64,000 bases of DNA from Marinobacter bryozoorum (GTDB lineage Bacteria; Pseudomonadota; Gammaproteobacteria; Pseudomonadales; Oleiphilaceae): NCBI RefSeq assembly GCF_023156245.1, contig NZ_JAKZAH010000010.1:1-64000 (forward strand). Direction: 5' to 3'. The position numbers and the translations under genes are program-made. The notes under the pieces are model-generated. The model saw only the letters and a program-made list of their open reading frames with translations, was not told the DNA's origin and did not search any database. Within the stretch, counting starts at the first letter, position 1, and each line of letters begins with the position of its first letter. Shown piece after piece: positions 56,279 through 64,000 of this stretch.

Positions 56279-56295
56279 CAGGCCATCGCCAGAAT

Positions 56296-56327
56296 AGCCG
56301 TGGGTCTGAAGGGGCCCGCGGCTTTTT
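56296..56327 (+). terminator. Terminator after the chemoreceptor
   Basis: Stem AGCCGTGGG / CCCGCGGCT (one G-T pair) with a 10-nt loop and five T. It lies upstream of the four large hairpins, so those are beyond the main transcript end. Confidence 0.8.
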
Positions 56328-56359
56328 ATTGTAAAGCGTTAAAGACGGAACTCCGTGCA

Positions 56360-56435
56360 GCAGCTTCCAGGTAACCACTTTCGAAACGAGAACCCTGTTC
56401 TCTGACTGTTTCGAAAGTGGTTACCTGGAAGCTGC
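56360..56435 (+). repeat. Large hairpin 1 with conserved bulged loop
   Basis: Perfect 28-bp arms (56360-56387 and 56408-56435) end in GAAAC / GTTTC. The 20-nt interior GAGAACCCTGTTCTCTGACT holds a small inner stem GAGAAC / GTTCTC and a one-sided TGACT bulge on the 3' side. First of four. Confidence 0.9.
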
Positions 56436-56468
56436 CCATCCTTGGCGTCGTGTCTCCCGCAAAGAGGT

Positions 56469-56532
56469 TTCGGGGACCTTTCTTTGAAACAGTAAGAAAA
56501 CAGGGTTTTCGTTTCAAAGAAAGGTCCCCGAA
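56469..56532 (-). repeat. Large hairpin 2 with conserved bulged loop
   Basis: Perfect 22-bp arms (56469-56490 and 56511-56532), extendable to 25 with a G-T pair, end in GAAAC / GTTTC. The interior AGTAAGAAAACAGGGTTTTC is the same design in reverse: bulge AGTAA on the 5' side, then inner stem GAAAAC / GTTTTC. Confidence 0.9.
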
Positions 56533-56573
56533 GCCGCTGTATCGCCGATCTCCACCGGACCATTCCCGCCAGA

Positions 56574-56645
56574 GGGTCCGGCTAGTGTCCTTCGAAACAG
56601 TCAGGAAAACGAAGTTTTTCGTTTCGAAGGACACTAGCCGGACCC
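56574..56645 (-). repeat. Large hairpin 3 with conserved bulged loop
   Basis: Perfect 25-bp arms (56574-56598 and 56621-56645) end in GAAAC / GTTTC. The 22-nt interior has bulge AGTCAG on the 5' side and inner stem GAAAAC / GTTTTTC, so it has the same orientation as hairpin 2. Confidence 0.9.
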
Positions 56646-56705
56646 GATCCATCAGGAAGCACCCGTTACCTGCCTGCAGGTCCGCTCATATCTCCGGTGC
56701 AAAAC

Positions 56706-56783
56706 GCCGAAGGCCCGGTACTTCCTTCCGAAACGAGAACCTTGTTCTCTGACTGTTTCGGAAGGAGGTGCCGGGCCTTCGGC
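56706..56783 (+). repeat. Large hairpin 4 with conserved bulged loop
   Basis: Arms of 29 bp (56706-56734 and 56755-56783) end in GAAAC / GTTTC. The only two departures are both G-T pairs on the plus strand. The interior GAGAACCTTGTTCTCTGACT is nearly that of hairpin 1. A T-run at 56794-56799 follows, so on the plus strand it may also terminate transcription. Confidence 0.9.
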
Positions 56784-56811
56784 TTTCGGGCTTTTTTGCT
56801 TGCCTGCTTTT

Positions 56812-58185
56812 TTACATCAGGTTGTAGATGAATACGGCCAGTACGGCGACTGGCGTTACGTAACGCAGCAGGTTACGCCACAGGTTGAACAGGCCGTCGG
56901 ACATGGCCATATCGTCCTGCAGGGATTCCTTTGCCACACACCAGCCAACGAACAGCGCGGTCAGCAGACCGGACAGCGGCAGCATGATGTTCGCGGTGAA
57001 GAAGTCCAGCAGATCCAGGATGCCGGTTTCCGCAAAGCGATCGAACATGCCCAGCAGATAGACATCGGACCACACGTTCAGGGACAGGATGGACGCGATG
57101 CCCAGCAGCCAGCAGGCAACACCGGCCAGTATGGCCGCACCGGTGCGGGACATGGCGAACTTTTCCTCGACCCACTCGGTAACCGGCTCAAGCAGGGAGA
57201 TACCGGAGGTCCACGCGGCGAACAGCAACAGAACGAAGAACGCGGTCGCGAACACCACACCCAGAGGCATCTGACCGAAGGCCAGCGGCAGGGTAACGAA
57301 GATCAGGCCAGGGCCCTGACCGGCTTCCAGGCCGTTGGCGAATACAAACGGGAAGATCGCCAGGCCCGCCAGCAGGGCTACCAGGGTATCCATAATGCCC
57401 ACACCTACGGCGGCGCGGCCGATGGACACGTCCTTACCCAGATAGGAACCGTAGGCCATCATGATGGCCATACCCAGGCTCATGGTGAAGAATGCCTGGC
57501 CCAGGGCCTGCAGGGCCGTATCCCAGGTGACCTTGCTGAAGTCCGGCGTGAACAGGAAGTCCAGGGCCTGGCCGAAGTGACCGGTGGTGGTGGCATAGGC
57601 CACGACCAGCAGCAGCAGGATGAACAGCGCCGGCATCAGGATCTTCGCCGCACGCTCGAGGCCAGACTTGAGGCCGCGGGAGACCACGAAAATGATCAGG
57701 CCCATGAACACTGTGTGCCAGAACAACAGGATGCCCGGGCTCGCCAGCAGGTCACCGAAGATGGCGCCCACGGCATCGGCATCCTGACCGGCGAAGTCGC
57801 CAACAGCAGAGTGCATGACGTAGGAAGCCGACCAGCCTCCGATTACGGAGTAGAAGGACAGAATAATAAACGCCGCCAGCACACCAATGATGGCGGAGAT
57901 ACGCCAGGCCGGGTTGCTGAGGTTACGCTCGGCTACCAGGCGCATGCTGGCGACCGGATTGCGACGACCATTACGGCCTACAAACACTTCCGCCATCATG
58001 ATGGGGATACCGATGATGGCGATACAGGCGAGGTAGATCAGTACAAAGGCACCGCCGCCGTTTTCCCCGGTCATGTAGGGGAACTTCCAGATATTGCCCA
58101 GGCCTACGGCGGACCCCGCGGCGGCCAGGATGAAGGCCATGCGGGAAGACCAGTTGCCGCGGCTGGCCAGGTTAGTGTCAGACAT
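56812..58185 (-). CDS. Sodium-dependent NSS/SNF family transporter
   Basis: A 457-aa inner-membrane transporter with about 11-12 helices. The sodium and substrate region GSAVGLGNIWKFPY (24-37) and ENGGGAF are the NSS signature. Bacterial relatives (LeuT, MhsT, Tyt1) take up amino acids. The ATG at 58185 begins MSDTNLASRGNWSSR, the typical short N-terminus, and I prefer it to the frame start at 58218. Substrate not predictable. It converges on the chemoreceptor across the hairpin cluster. Confidence 0.92.
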   Translation of the reverse strand: MSDTNLASRGNWSSRMAFILAAAGSAVGLGNIWKFPYMTGENGGGAFVLIYLACIAIIGIPIMMAEVFVGRNGRRNPVASMRLVAERNLSNPAWRISAIIGVLAAFIILSFYSVIGGWSASYVMHSAVGDFAGQDADAVGAIFGDLLASPGILLFWHTVFMGLIIFVVSRGLKSGLERAAKILMPALFILLLLVVAYATTTGHFGQALDFLFTPDFSKVTWDTALQALGQAFFTMSLGMAIMMAYGSYLGKDVSIGRAAVGVGIMDTLVALLAGLAIFPFVFANGLEAGQGPGLIFVTLPLAFGQMPLGVVFATAFFVLLLFAAWTSGISLLEPVTEWVEEKFAMSRTGAAILAGVACWLLGIASILSLNVWSDVYLLGMFDRFAETGILDLLDFFTANIMLPLSGLLTALFVGWCVAKESLQDDMAMSDGLFNLWRNLLRYVTPVAVLAVFIYNLM

Positions 58186-58415
58186 AGTGAAACCCTGTCG
58201 TCGTTCAGTGGAACGCAAGCGTATGAATAGATTAGTTCACTGGCCGTGGCTTTCCCTGACTATTCCGGGCATTCCCTGCCTGTTACCAGCAATTGGCGGC
58301 TAATTTTGCCAGTCTGGCGCCGTTGATGCCAGCAGGAATGGTGAGATCGTGAGCAATTCCTGGGGAGGACAGGCTTGAAGGGCCAGCGAAAGCCGGCCCG
58401 TTCACGGGAAAGGGC

Positions 58416-59987
58416 TTACTGGCGGCTGATAAAACGCGACACGAGGTCGTTGAGACCGCGAGCCTGGCTGCTGATGCCTTCGCTGGCGCTCTTGGCACCC
58501 TCGGCCTTTTCAGTCGACGAATCCGCCAGCCCGGCGATTCGGTCCACCTGCTGGTTGATTTCATCCGAGACCTGGCTCTGCTCCTCGAATGCCGCCGACA
58601 TGGTCATGAAGCTGTCCGAGATGCCCTCGATGTTCTGCACAATATCCTTGAGCGCCGCTTCGGTTTCCCGCACCTTGGCCAGGCCCTGATTACCGATTTC
58701 CTCGCCCTGACGGGTGGCAGCGACCACCTCGTCCACCTGGGCGCGGAAGTTTTCGATCACCTCGTGGATGGACACCGTGGACTGGCGGGTGCGCTGGGCC
58801 AGGGACCGTACCTCATCGGCCACCACCGCAAAGCCACGGCCCTGTTCACCGGCCCGGGCAGCCTCGATGGCAGCATTCAGGGCCAGCAGGTTGGTCTGCT
58901 CGGCAATATCCGAGATCAGCTGCGCCGCATCGCCAATCTTGTCAGTGGACTCGCCCAGCCGACCAACAGACTCGCCGATGGTGGCGCCCTGGCTCACCAG
59001 TTGCTCAATCGCCTGAAGCGCTTCACCACTGAGCGCGCCACCGTTGTGAGCCTGTTCATTGGCCTGGCGGGCGCCGTCAGCATTGCGATTGACCGTATCC
59101 ACCACTTCCTGGATGGATGCGCTCATCTCATTCATGGCGGAGGCCACCTGGTCGGTTTCCTGGCGCTGCTGCTCGATGGCATTGGCACCTTCGGCAATCT
59201 GGTTATAGCCTTCACGGGCGGTGCGCATCAGGTCGTCCGCCCGGTCTTCGATACGGGCCAGGGCAGTGCGTATGCGGGCCTGCTCGCTCATCAACACCAT
59301 ACCCAGTTGGGCGAACTGCCCGCTCTCGTCGGAATAGGTACGGGCCACCAGCGGATCGCGGAACGCGTCCGGGCGCAGGTCGATCAGTGACCGAAGGCGT
59401 GCGTTAACCGACGCCATCTGTATGAAGCCGCCGGCAACAATGCCGCCGACAATCAACGCGACACCGGGCCAGAACGCACCCCAGCCGAGGGCAACCAGGC
59501 TGGTAACCAACGGGATAGCCAGGGGCCAGCCGGCCCGGGCCATGGAACGGATATGGGTGCCGGCGGACAAGGGCTGCTTGCCGGCGGAGATCCGGCTGTA
59601 TAAGCGGGAAGCACGGGCCACCTGCTCCCGGGTGGGCTCTACCCGCACCGACTCGAAACCGGTCATCTCTCCGTTTTCGAGGATCGGCGTGACATAGGCG
59701 CTGACCCAGTAATGGTCACCGTTCTTGCAACGGTTCTTCACCACGCCCATCCACGGCTTGCCGGCACTGATGGTGTCCCACATGGCCTTGAACACACTCT
59801 GGGGCATGTCCGGGTGGCGAATAATGTTATGGGCCTGGCCAATCAGCTCGTCACGGGTAAACCCGCTGATCTCCTCAAAGTCATCGTTACAATGCGTAAT
59901 CACGCCCTTCAGCGTTGTGGTACTGATCAGCCGGCTACCGGGCTTCATCTTTGCTTCGCGCTGGGTGACGGGGCCGTTATTTCGCAT
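58416..59987 (-). CDS. PAS-domain chemoreceptor (Aer-like)
   Basis: A 523-aa chemoreceptor with an N-terminal PAS domain (about 15-130; [20 protein letters not shown] is the Aer-type FAD-binding pattern), a membrane hairpin at about 150-190 and a standard signalling tip [20 protein letters not shown]. It has no large periplasmic domain. Aer proteins sense redox state through FAD for aerotaxis. A perfect sigma-28 promoter lies 60 bp upstream, overlapped by a palindrome. Confidence 0.93.
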   Translation of the reverse strand: MRNNGPVTQREAKMKPGSRLISTTTLKGVITHCNDDFEEISGFTRDELIGQAHNIIRHPDMPQSVFKAMWDTISAGKPWMGVVKNRCKNGDHYWVSAYVTPILENGEMTGFESVRVEPTREQVARASRLYSRISAGKQPLSAGTHIRSMARAGWPLAIPLVTSLVALGWGAFWPGVALIVGGIVAGGFIQMASVNARLRSLIDLRPDAFRDPLVARTYSDESGQFAQLGMVLMSEQARIRTALARIEDRADDLMRTAREGYNQIAEGANAIEQQRQETDQVASAMNEMSASIQEVVDTVNRNADGARQANEQAHNGGALSGEALQAIEQLVSQGATIGESVGRLGESTDKIGDAAQLISDIAEQTNLLALNAAIEAARAGEQGRGFAVVADEVRSLAQRTRQSTVSIHEVIENFRAQVDEVVAATRQGEEIGNQGLAKVRETEAALKDIVQNIEGISDSFMTMSAAFEEQSQVSDEINQQVDRIAGLADSSTEKAEGAKSASEGISSQARGLNDLVSRFISRQ

Positions 59988-60046
59988 GGCGGATAAGGTT
60001 CCTGACTCGTAGAGGTAACGGAGAAGACCGTTGATGGACTGATTGC

Positions 60047-60073
60047 TTATCGGCTCAGACTTTGTTGACTTTA
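60047..60073 (-). promoter_or_regulatory. Sigma-28 (FliA) promoter with overlapping palindrome
   Basis: On the minus strand TAAA (60073-60070) and GCCGATAA (60054-60047) are exactly 15 bp apart. A palindrome GTTGACTTTAGTCAAC (60064-60079, 7-bp arms) covers the -35 element and could be an operator that blocks the promoter. The rest of the gap 59988-60160 shows only the AGGAA near the gene start. Confidence 0.88.
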
Positions 60074-60160
60074 GTCAACAGAGACGAATATTAACAATTA
60101 GAAAGCACACAGAATGTAAGAAAATGTCACTGGAACGCCTGCCTGGCCCCAACCCCCGCG

Positions 60161-61033
60161 TCAAGTCGCAAGGTTCAGCCTGGCCCGGGGGTGAAAGCGG
60201 GCGTTCAGCCAGAGCGAAAGGGCAATGACAGTGCCCCCGATAAACAGCCGCAACAGGTCAGCCTCCCGGTTCCAGATCAACAGGTTGACCAGCAATCCGG
60301 CAGGCACCAGCATATTGTTCATCACCGCCAGGGTGCCGGCATCCACCTGGCAGGCCCCCCGGTTCCACAGGTACAGCCCCAGGCCCGACGCAGCTGCGCC
60401 GAGCCAGGCAAGCACACCCCACTGCAACCCGGTTGACGGCAGACGGCTGGCGTCACCGAATATGAGGAAGGACGGCGCGGCAATCACCAGTGCACCGAAG
60501 AAGAAATAGCCAAAGGTGCGCCAGGCCGGCACTGGCAGCGGGAAGGCCTGCATCAGGTGCTTGTAGCCCACCTGGCCGGCGGCGAAGGTAATATTGGCCA
60601 TCTGCAACAACAGGAACCCGGTCAGGAAATCCTGGCTCAGGCCGTCATACCGGATGATCCCGGCGCCGACTGTAGCCACTGCAGCGGCCAGCAGCGCCAC
60701 CGGCGAGAAACGGCGATAGAGGGCGTCATCGATCAGCGTCACATACAGGGGCGTGAAGACCGTAAACAACAGCACCTCGGGCACCGTGAGATACGCAAAG
60801 GAGCGGTACAGGCACAGGTAGGTGATACCGAACTGCAGCGCACCGGTGACCATGATGCCCAGCTTCAACCGGCCCGGCACACCGGCCCAGCGGGTTAGCG
60901 GCAGGAATAACAAAGCCGCCAGCAAGACGCGACTGAGCACGGCAAAGTCACTGTCCACATGACCGGCCAGGAACTCGCCGATCAGGCTGAAGGAAAAAGC
61001 CCAGAGAACCGTTACCAGAACCAGTAGTGCCAT
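60161..61033 (-). CDS. EamA/DMT family transporter
   Basis: A 290-aa membrane protein with about ten segments in two EamA repeats. The start at 61033 begins MALLVLVTVLWAFSFSLIG, the usual first helix; the frame extends 13 codons upstream. EamA proteins export amino acids or other metabolites. No partner gene is near, and the substrate is unknown. The end is Arg-rich (NARFHPRARLN). Confidence 0.85.
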   Translation of the reverse strand: MALLVLVTVLWAFSFSLIGEFLAGHVDSDFAVLSRVLLAALLFLPLTRWAGVPGRLKLGIMVTGALQFGITYLCLYRSFAYLTVPEVLLFTVFTPLYVTLIDDALYRRFSPVALLAAAVATVGAGIIRYDGLSQDFLTGFLLLQMANITFAAGQVGYKHLMQAFPLPVPAWRTFGYFFFGALVIAAPSFLIFGDASRLPSTGLQWGVLAWLGAAASGLGLYLWNRGACQVDAGTLAVMNNMLVPAGLLVNLLIWNREADLLRLFIGGTVIALSLWLNARFHPRARLNLAT

Positions 61034-61113
61034 GAATCCACCCACCCTTTTCGAGGGCGGGCACTGTATCATAGCCGGCCAGTGATTTGACCTTATACCC
61101 GGGACACCAGCCC

Positions 61114-61665
61114 ATGAACGAACAAGCCGTTATCGAGTCCACCCGCCAATGGGTGGAGAAGGTGGTCATCGACCTCAACCTTTGCCCCTTCGCCCGCCGC
61201 GAACTGGTCAATGAGCGGATACGTTTCGCCGTAACAGACGCGCAGACCCAGGAAGAGTTACTGCTGGCACTGCAGCGGGAACTGATAGAGCTGGCCGATG
61301 ACGACAGCTTCGAGACCACCCTGTTGATCCACCCCGGGATGCTGAACGACTTCCAGGACTACAACGATTTCCTCGATGTGGCAGACGGACTGGTGCAGGT
61401 GCTGGACCTGGAAGGGCTACTACAGATCGCCAGTTTTCACCCGCAATATCAGTTTGCCGGTACGGCCGAGGATGCAGTAGAGAACTACACCAACCGTTCG
61501 CCCTGGCCGATGCTGCACCTGCTCCGGGAATCTAGCCTGGAACACGCCATAGCCGGCTATCCGAATACAGCCGACATCCCGGAACAAAACATCCAGCGCG
61601 TAGAGGGACTTGGCCTCGCGACCATGAAGGCCCTGCTGGCGTCCTGCCAGCAGGGCGATCAGTAG
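61114..61665 (+). CDS. DUF1415 family protein
   Basis: A 183-aa soluble protein that matches DUF1415 in my recollection. It has [19 protein letters not shown] near the N-terminus and [32 protein letters not shown] in the middle, with a conserved Cys and several Asp/His. Its function is not known. The ATG at 61114 is 27 bp into a longer frame. It overlaps the napC end by 7 bp on the opposite strand. Confidence 0.8.
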   Translation: MNEQAVIESTRQWVEKVVIDLNLCPFARRELVNERIRFAVTDAQTQEELLLALQRELIELADDDSFETTLLIHPGMLNDFQDYNDFLDVADGLVQVLDLEGLLQIASFHPQYQFAGTAEDAVENYTNRSPWPMLHLLRESSLEHAIAGYPNTADIPEQNIQRVEGLGLATMKALLASCQQGDQ

Positions 61666-62249
61666 CTGCCGGCAGCCCCTGACATATCCGGCATCTCGTG
61701 TGCGATACCCTTGTGGCAGTCGATACAGGTCTTGTCACCATCCGCCAACGATGTGGAGTGAGCCCGAGCTGCCCGTTCGTCCTGTACCGTCAGGTCCATG
61801 GAGTCGAACTCGTGGCAGTTACGACACTCCAGCGAGTCATTGGCCTTCAGGCGGTGCCATTCGCGCTGGGCCAGCTCCAGTCGCTTCGCTTCAAACTTCT
61901 CCTCGGTATTGATGGTGCCAAATATCCAGCCCCAGACTTCTTTCGAAGCCTCCATCTTGCGGGCAACCTTGTGGGTCCAGCCGTGGGGCACATGACAGTC
62001 CGAGCAGGTCGCCCGTACACCGGAGCGGTTACTCCAGTGAATGGTGCCCTGAAGCTCCTGGTAGACGTTGGACTCCATCTCGTGGCATCCGATGCAGAAC
62101 TGCTCGGTATTGGTCACCTCCATGGCGGTATTGAAGCCCCCCCAGAATATAATGCCCGCTATGAATCCACCCAGAGTCAGAAAGCCCAGACTGAAATGCA
62201 CGCTGGGCTTGCGCAGCAAGTTCCAATAGCGTTTCAGCCAGGACTTCAT
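61659..62249 (-). CDS. napC: Tetrahaem cytochrome c NapC
   Basis: A 196-aa NapC/NirT cytochrome. It has an N-terminal membrane anchor (about 18-38) and four CxxCH haem sites: CIGCH, CSDCH, CRNCH and CIDCH. It takes electrons from the quinol pool in the inner membrane and passes them to NapAB in the periplasm. Its ATG overlaps the napB stop. Confidence 0.95.
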   Translation of the reverse strand: MKSWLKRYWNLLRKPSVHFSLGFLTLGGFIAGIIFWGGFNTAMEVTNTEQFCIGCHEMESNVYQELQGTIHWSNRSGVRATCSDCHVPHGWTHKVARKMEASKEVWGWIFGTINTEEKFEAKRLELAQREWHRLKANDSLECRNCHEFDSMDLTVQDERAARAHSTSLADGDKTCIDCHKGIAHEMPDMSGAAGSY

Positions 62250-62734
62250 TGGCTATCCTCCCGCATACGTCGGATGACTTCGTTCACCGGCAGGAAGTTG
62301 TTTTCCACCAATTCATCGGCATCGGTCTGCGGCACATGGCACTGGGTGCAGAAATAGCGCCCCGGGGTCACATCGGCCCGCACCTGGTTATTGCGGTCCA
62401 TGAAATGGGTCACACTCACCATGGGAGCACCCGCACCTGGCGCGGCTTCGCGACTATGGCAGTCAAGACACTTGTTGAAGCGCCGGTCTACCTGGTAATC
62501 GCGGATTACGTGGGGAATCACTGGTGGCTGCTCAGGGTAGTTTCGCACTTCCCGATTTACATCCCGGGGGTCACCGGCAATGGGCGGGGCAGGCAAGTCC
62601 TCATGGAGGGTTCCCCCCTTGCGTAAACCATCAGGCGCCGGCGCTGCCAGGGACTGATCCTGGGCAGAGGCGCTGGTGACCGACAGGGCTCCGGCCAGGG
62701 CGATAGCGGCGATCCGCACAATCAGGGTATTCAT
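62246..62734 (-). CDS. napB: Dihaem cytochrome c NapB
   Basis: A 162-aa secreted dihaem cytochrome with a signal peptide (ending near SASAQ) and two haem sites, CLDCH and CTQCH, with conserved [15 protein letters not shown] ahead. Two in-frame ATG codons occur; GAGGAG lies only 2 bases from the first (62740) and 8 from the second (62734), so I chose the second. It is the electron-transfer subunit for NapA. Confidence 0.93.
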   Translation of the reverse strand: MNTLIVRIAAIALAGALSVTSASAQDQSLAAPAPDGLRKGGTLHEDLPAPPIAGDPRDVNREVRNYPEQPPVIPHVIRDYQVDRRFNKCLDCHSREAAPGAGAPMVSVTHFMDRNNQVRADVTPGRYFCTQCHVPQTDADELVENNFLPVNEVIRRMREDSQ

Positions 62735-62746
62735 CAGCATTACTCC

Positions 62747-64000
62747 TCAGGCCAGGCGTACCAGTTCCAGACGGACAGCGCACTTCTTGAAGTCGGTCTG
62801 TTTGGAAATCGGGTCGGTCGCGTCCAGGGTCACCTTGTTGATGAGCTTGCCAGCATCGAAGAAAGGCACGTACACCATGCCCCGGGGCACACTCACCCGC
62901 CCCCGGGTTTCCACCCTCATGCTGACCTCGCCACGGCGGCTGATCACCCGTACCTCGCTGCCCCGGCGCCAACCGCGTTGCTGCACATCGTCCCGGTGCA
63001 TATACAGCAAGGCGTCGGGGACGGCCTTGTGCAGTTCACCCACCCGCCGCGTCATGGAGCCCGTGTGCCAATGCTCCAGCACACGTCCGGTGCATAGCCA
63101 GAAGGGGTACTCGTCGTCCGGCGATTCCGCCGGTGGCTCATGGGGTACCGCAAAGATACGCGCACGGTTGTCCGGCGTGCCGTAGAACTGGAAGCCGGTG
63201 CCCTCCGCCACGTAGGGGTCGGAGCCTTCCCGGTAACGCCACAGGGTTTCCTGGCCGTCGACCACAGGCCAGCGCAGGCCTCGCACCCGATGGTAGGTGT
63301 CGAAATCTGCCAGGTCCTTGCCCTTGCCTGCGCCGAAACGGGCATACTCCTCAAACAGGCCCTTTTGCAGATAGAATCCGAAATCCGCGGATTCATGATT
63401 TTCGTAATCGCTGTTAATGTCCTCCACCGGATACTGATCGACGTTGCCATTACGGAACAGGATGTCGAACAGGGTCTTGTCCCGGAACTCCGGCGCCCTG
63501 GCCAGGTGCTCTTCGGGCCAGACGTCCGCCACGCGGATACGCCGGGACAGCTCCACCGTTTGCCAGAGGTCCGACCGGGCCTCGCCCGGCGGCGCCACCA
63601 ACTGGTGCCAGAACTGGGTCCGTCGCTCGGCATTGCCATAGGCGCCCTCTTTCTCGACCCAGCCCGCAGCCGGCAGGATCAGGTCGGCCGCCTGGGCTGA
63701 AACGGTCGGATAGATGTCAGAAACGATCACGAAGGTGTCCGGATTGCGCCAGCCCGGCAGCGTTTCCTGCATGGTGTTGGGGCCGGCCTGGATATTGTTG
63801 GTCACCTGGGTCCAGTAGACCCGCAGTTTGCTGTCCTTGAGCATTCGGCTCTGCAGGACCGCGTGGTAGCCCGGCTTCCCGGGAATGGTTCCATCCGGCA
63901 GCTTCCAGATTTTTTCAGCCTTGGCCCGGTGTTCCGGATTGGTGACAACCATGTCCGCCGGCAGTCGGTGCGCAAAGGTCCCCACTTCCCGGGCGGTACC
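62747..64000 (-). CDS. napA: Periplasmic nitrate reductase NapA, C-terminal part
   Basis: The C-terminal half (about 418 aa) of the molybdenum-containing nitrate reductase NapA; the gene runs off the window end. Seen features are [49 protein letters not shown] and the C-terminal [19 protein letters not shown], which binds the molybdopterin cofactor. It reduces nitrate to nitrite in the periplasm. The order napA-napB-napC is standard. The iron-sulphur and Cys-ligand region is outside the window. Confidence 0.95.
   Translation of the reverse strand, partial: GTAREVGTFAHRLPADMVVTNPEHRAKAEKIWKLPDGTIPGKPGYHAVLQSRMLKDSKLRVYWTQVTNNIQAGPNTMQETLPGWRNPDTFVIVSDIYPTVSAQAADLILPAAGWVEKEGAYGNAERRTQFWHQLVAPPGEARSDLWQTVELSRRIRVADVWPEEHLARAPEFRDKTLFDILFRNGNVDQYPVEDINSDYENHESADFGFYLQKGLFEEYARFGAGKGKDLADFDTYHRVRGLRWPVVDGQETLWRYREGSDPYVAEGTGFQFYGTPDNRARIFAVPHEPPAESPDDEYPFWLCTGRVLEHWHTGSMTRRVGELHKAVPDALLYMHRDDVQQRGWRRGSEVRVISRRGEVSMRVETRGRVSVPRGMVYVPFFDAGKLINKVTLDATDPISKQTDFKKCAVRLELVRLA

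Noticed and set aside
56360..56783. CRISPR array or integron attC sites
   Set aside because: The units are foldback hairpins of unequal spacing, not direct repeats with spacers. No cas or integrase gene is present, and the GTTTC ends lack the attC core.

Overview
The window reads as chromosomal DNA of a high-GC, motile marine-type gammaproteobacterium that lives on carboxylic acids. I would guess Marinobacter or a close relative. The basis is the gene mix: TRAP and Liv-type transporters next to acyl-CoA ligases, a valine mms operon, two sigma-28-driven chemoreceptors and a nap nitrate reductase. Genus is an inference. I saw no tRNA, rRNA, prophage, insertion sequence or CRISPR array.

Region 1 (about 1-34000) is an acid uptake, activation and beta-oxidation island. 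It holds six AMP-forming acyl-CoA ligases, three paralogous TRAP-type binding proteins with no membrane partners, a complete LivKHMGF ABC transporter, two APH-family kinases, an acyl-CoA dehydrogenase, a MaoC pair, a thiolase, two SDRs, two unusual crotonases, a nitronate-monooxygenase-like flavoprotein, a hotdog thioesterase and a BtrH-like protein. Eight copies of one palindrome, TCGTC-N6-GACGA, sit in the control regions of almost every transcription unit here, and I saw none elsewhere. This points to one regulon under a regulator that is not encoded in the window. A coherent route is ligase, dehydrogenase, MaoC hydratase, SDR dehydrogenase, thiolase, with kinase plus dehydrogenase possibly handling 4-hydroxyacyl-CoA and a DECR-like SDR plus odd crotonases handling unsaturated acids. 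Two insertions break it up: a GIY-YIG nuclease gene embedded in palindromic repeats (4221-4893) and a split toxin-like gene with a zinc-ribbon neighbour (29668-31154).

Region 2 (34078-42060) is a valine/isobutyrate operon (acyl-CoA dehydrogenase, HIBYL-CoA hydrolase, mmsB, enoyl-CoA hydratase, mmsA) with a divergent LysR regulator and an unassigned permease. Region 3 (42316-50905) has a PcaF-like thiolase, glutaryl-CoA dehydrogenase, a two-subunit acyl-CoA dehydrogenase of the PimC/PimD type, a class II aldolase-like protein, an enoyl-CoA isomerase-like crotonase and an amidase. These suggest breakdown of dicarboxylic acids or related compounds.

Region 4 (51165-64000) holds a complete DctPQM TRAP transporter with a terminator-like hairpin between dctP and dctQ, a chemoreceptor, an NSS transporter, a PAS-type chemoreceptor, an EamA exporter, a DUF1415 protein and the 3' half of a nap operon (napA incomplete, napB, napC). 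Between the first chemoreceptor and the NSS gene lie four large hairpins with different stems but one shared loop design, which I cannot match to a known element.
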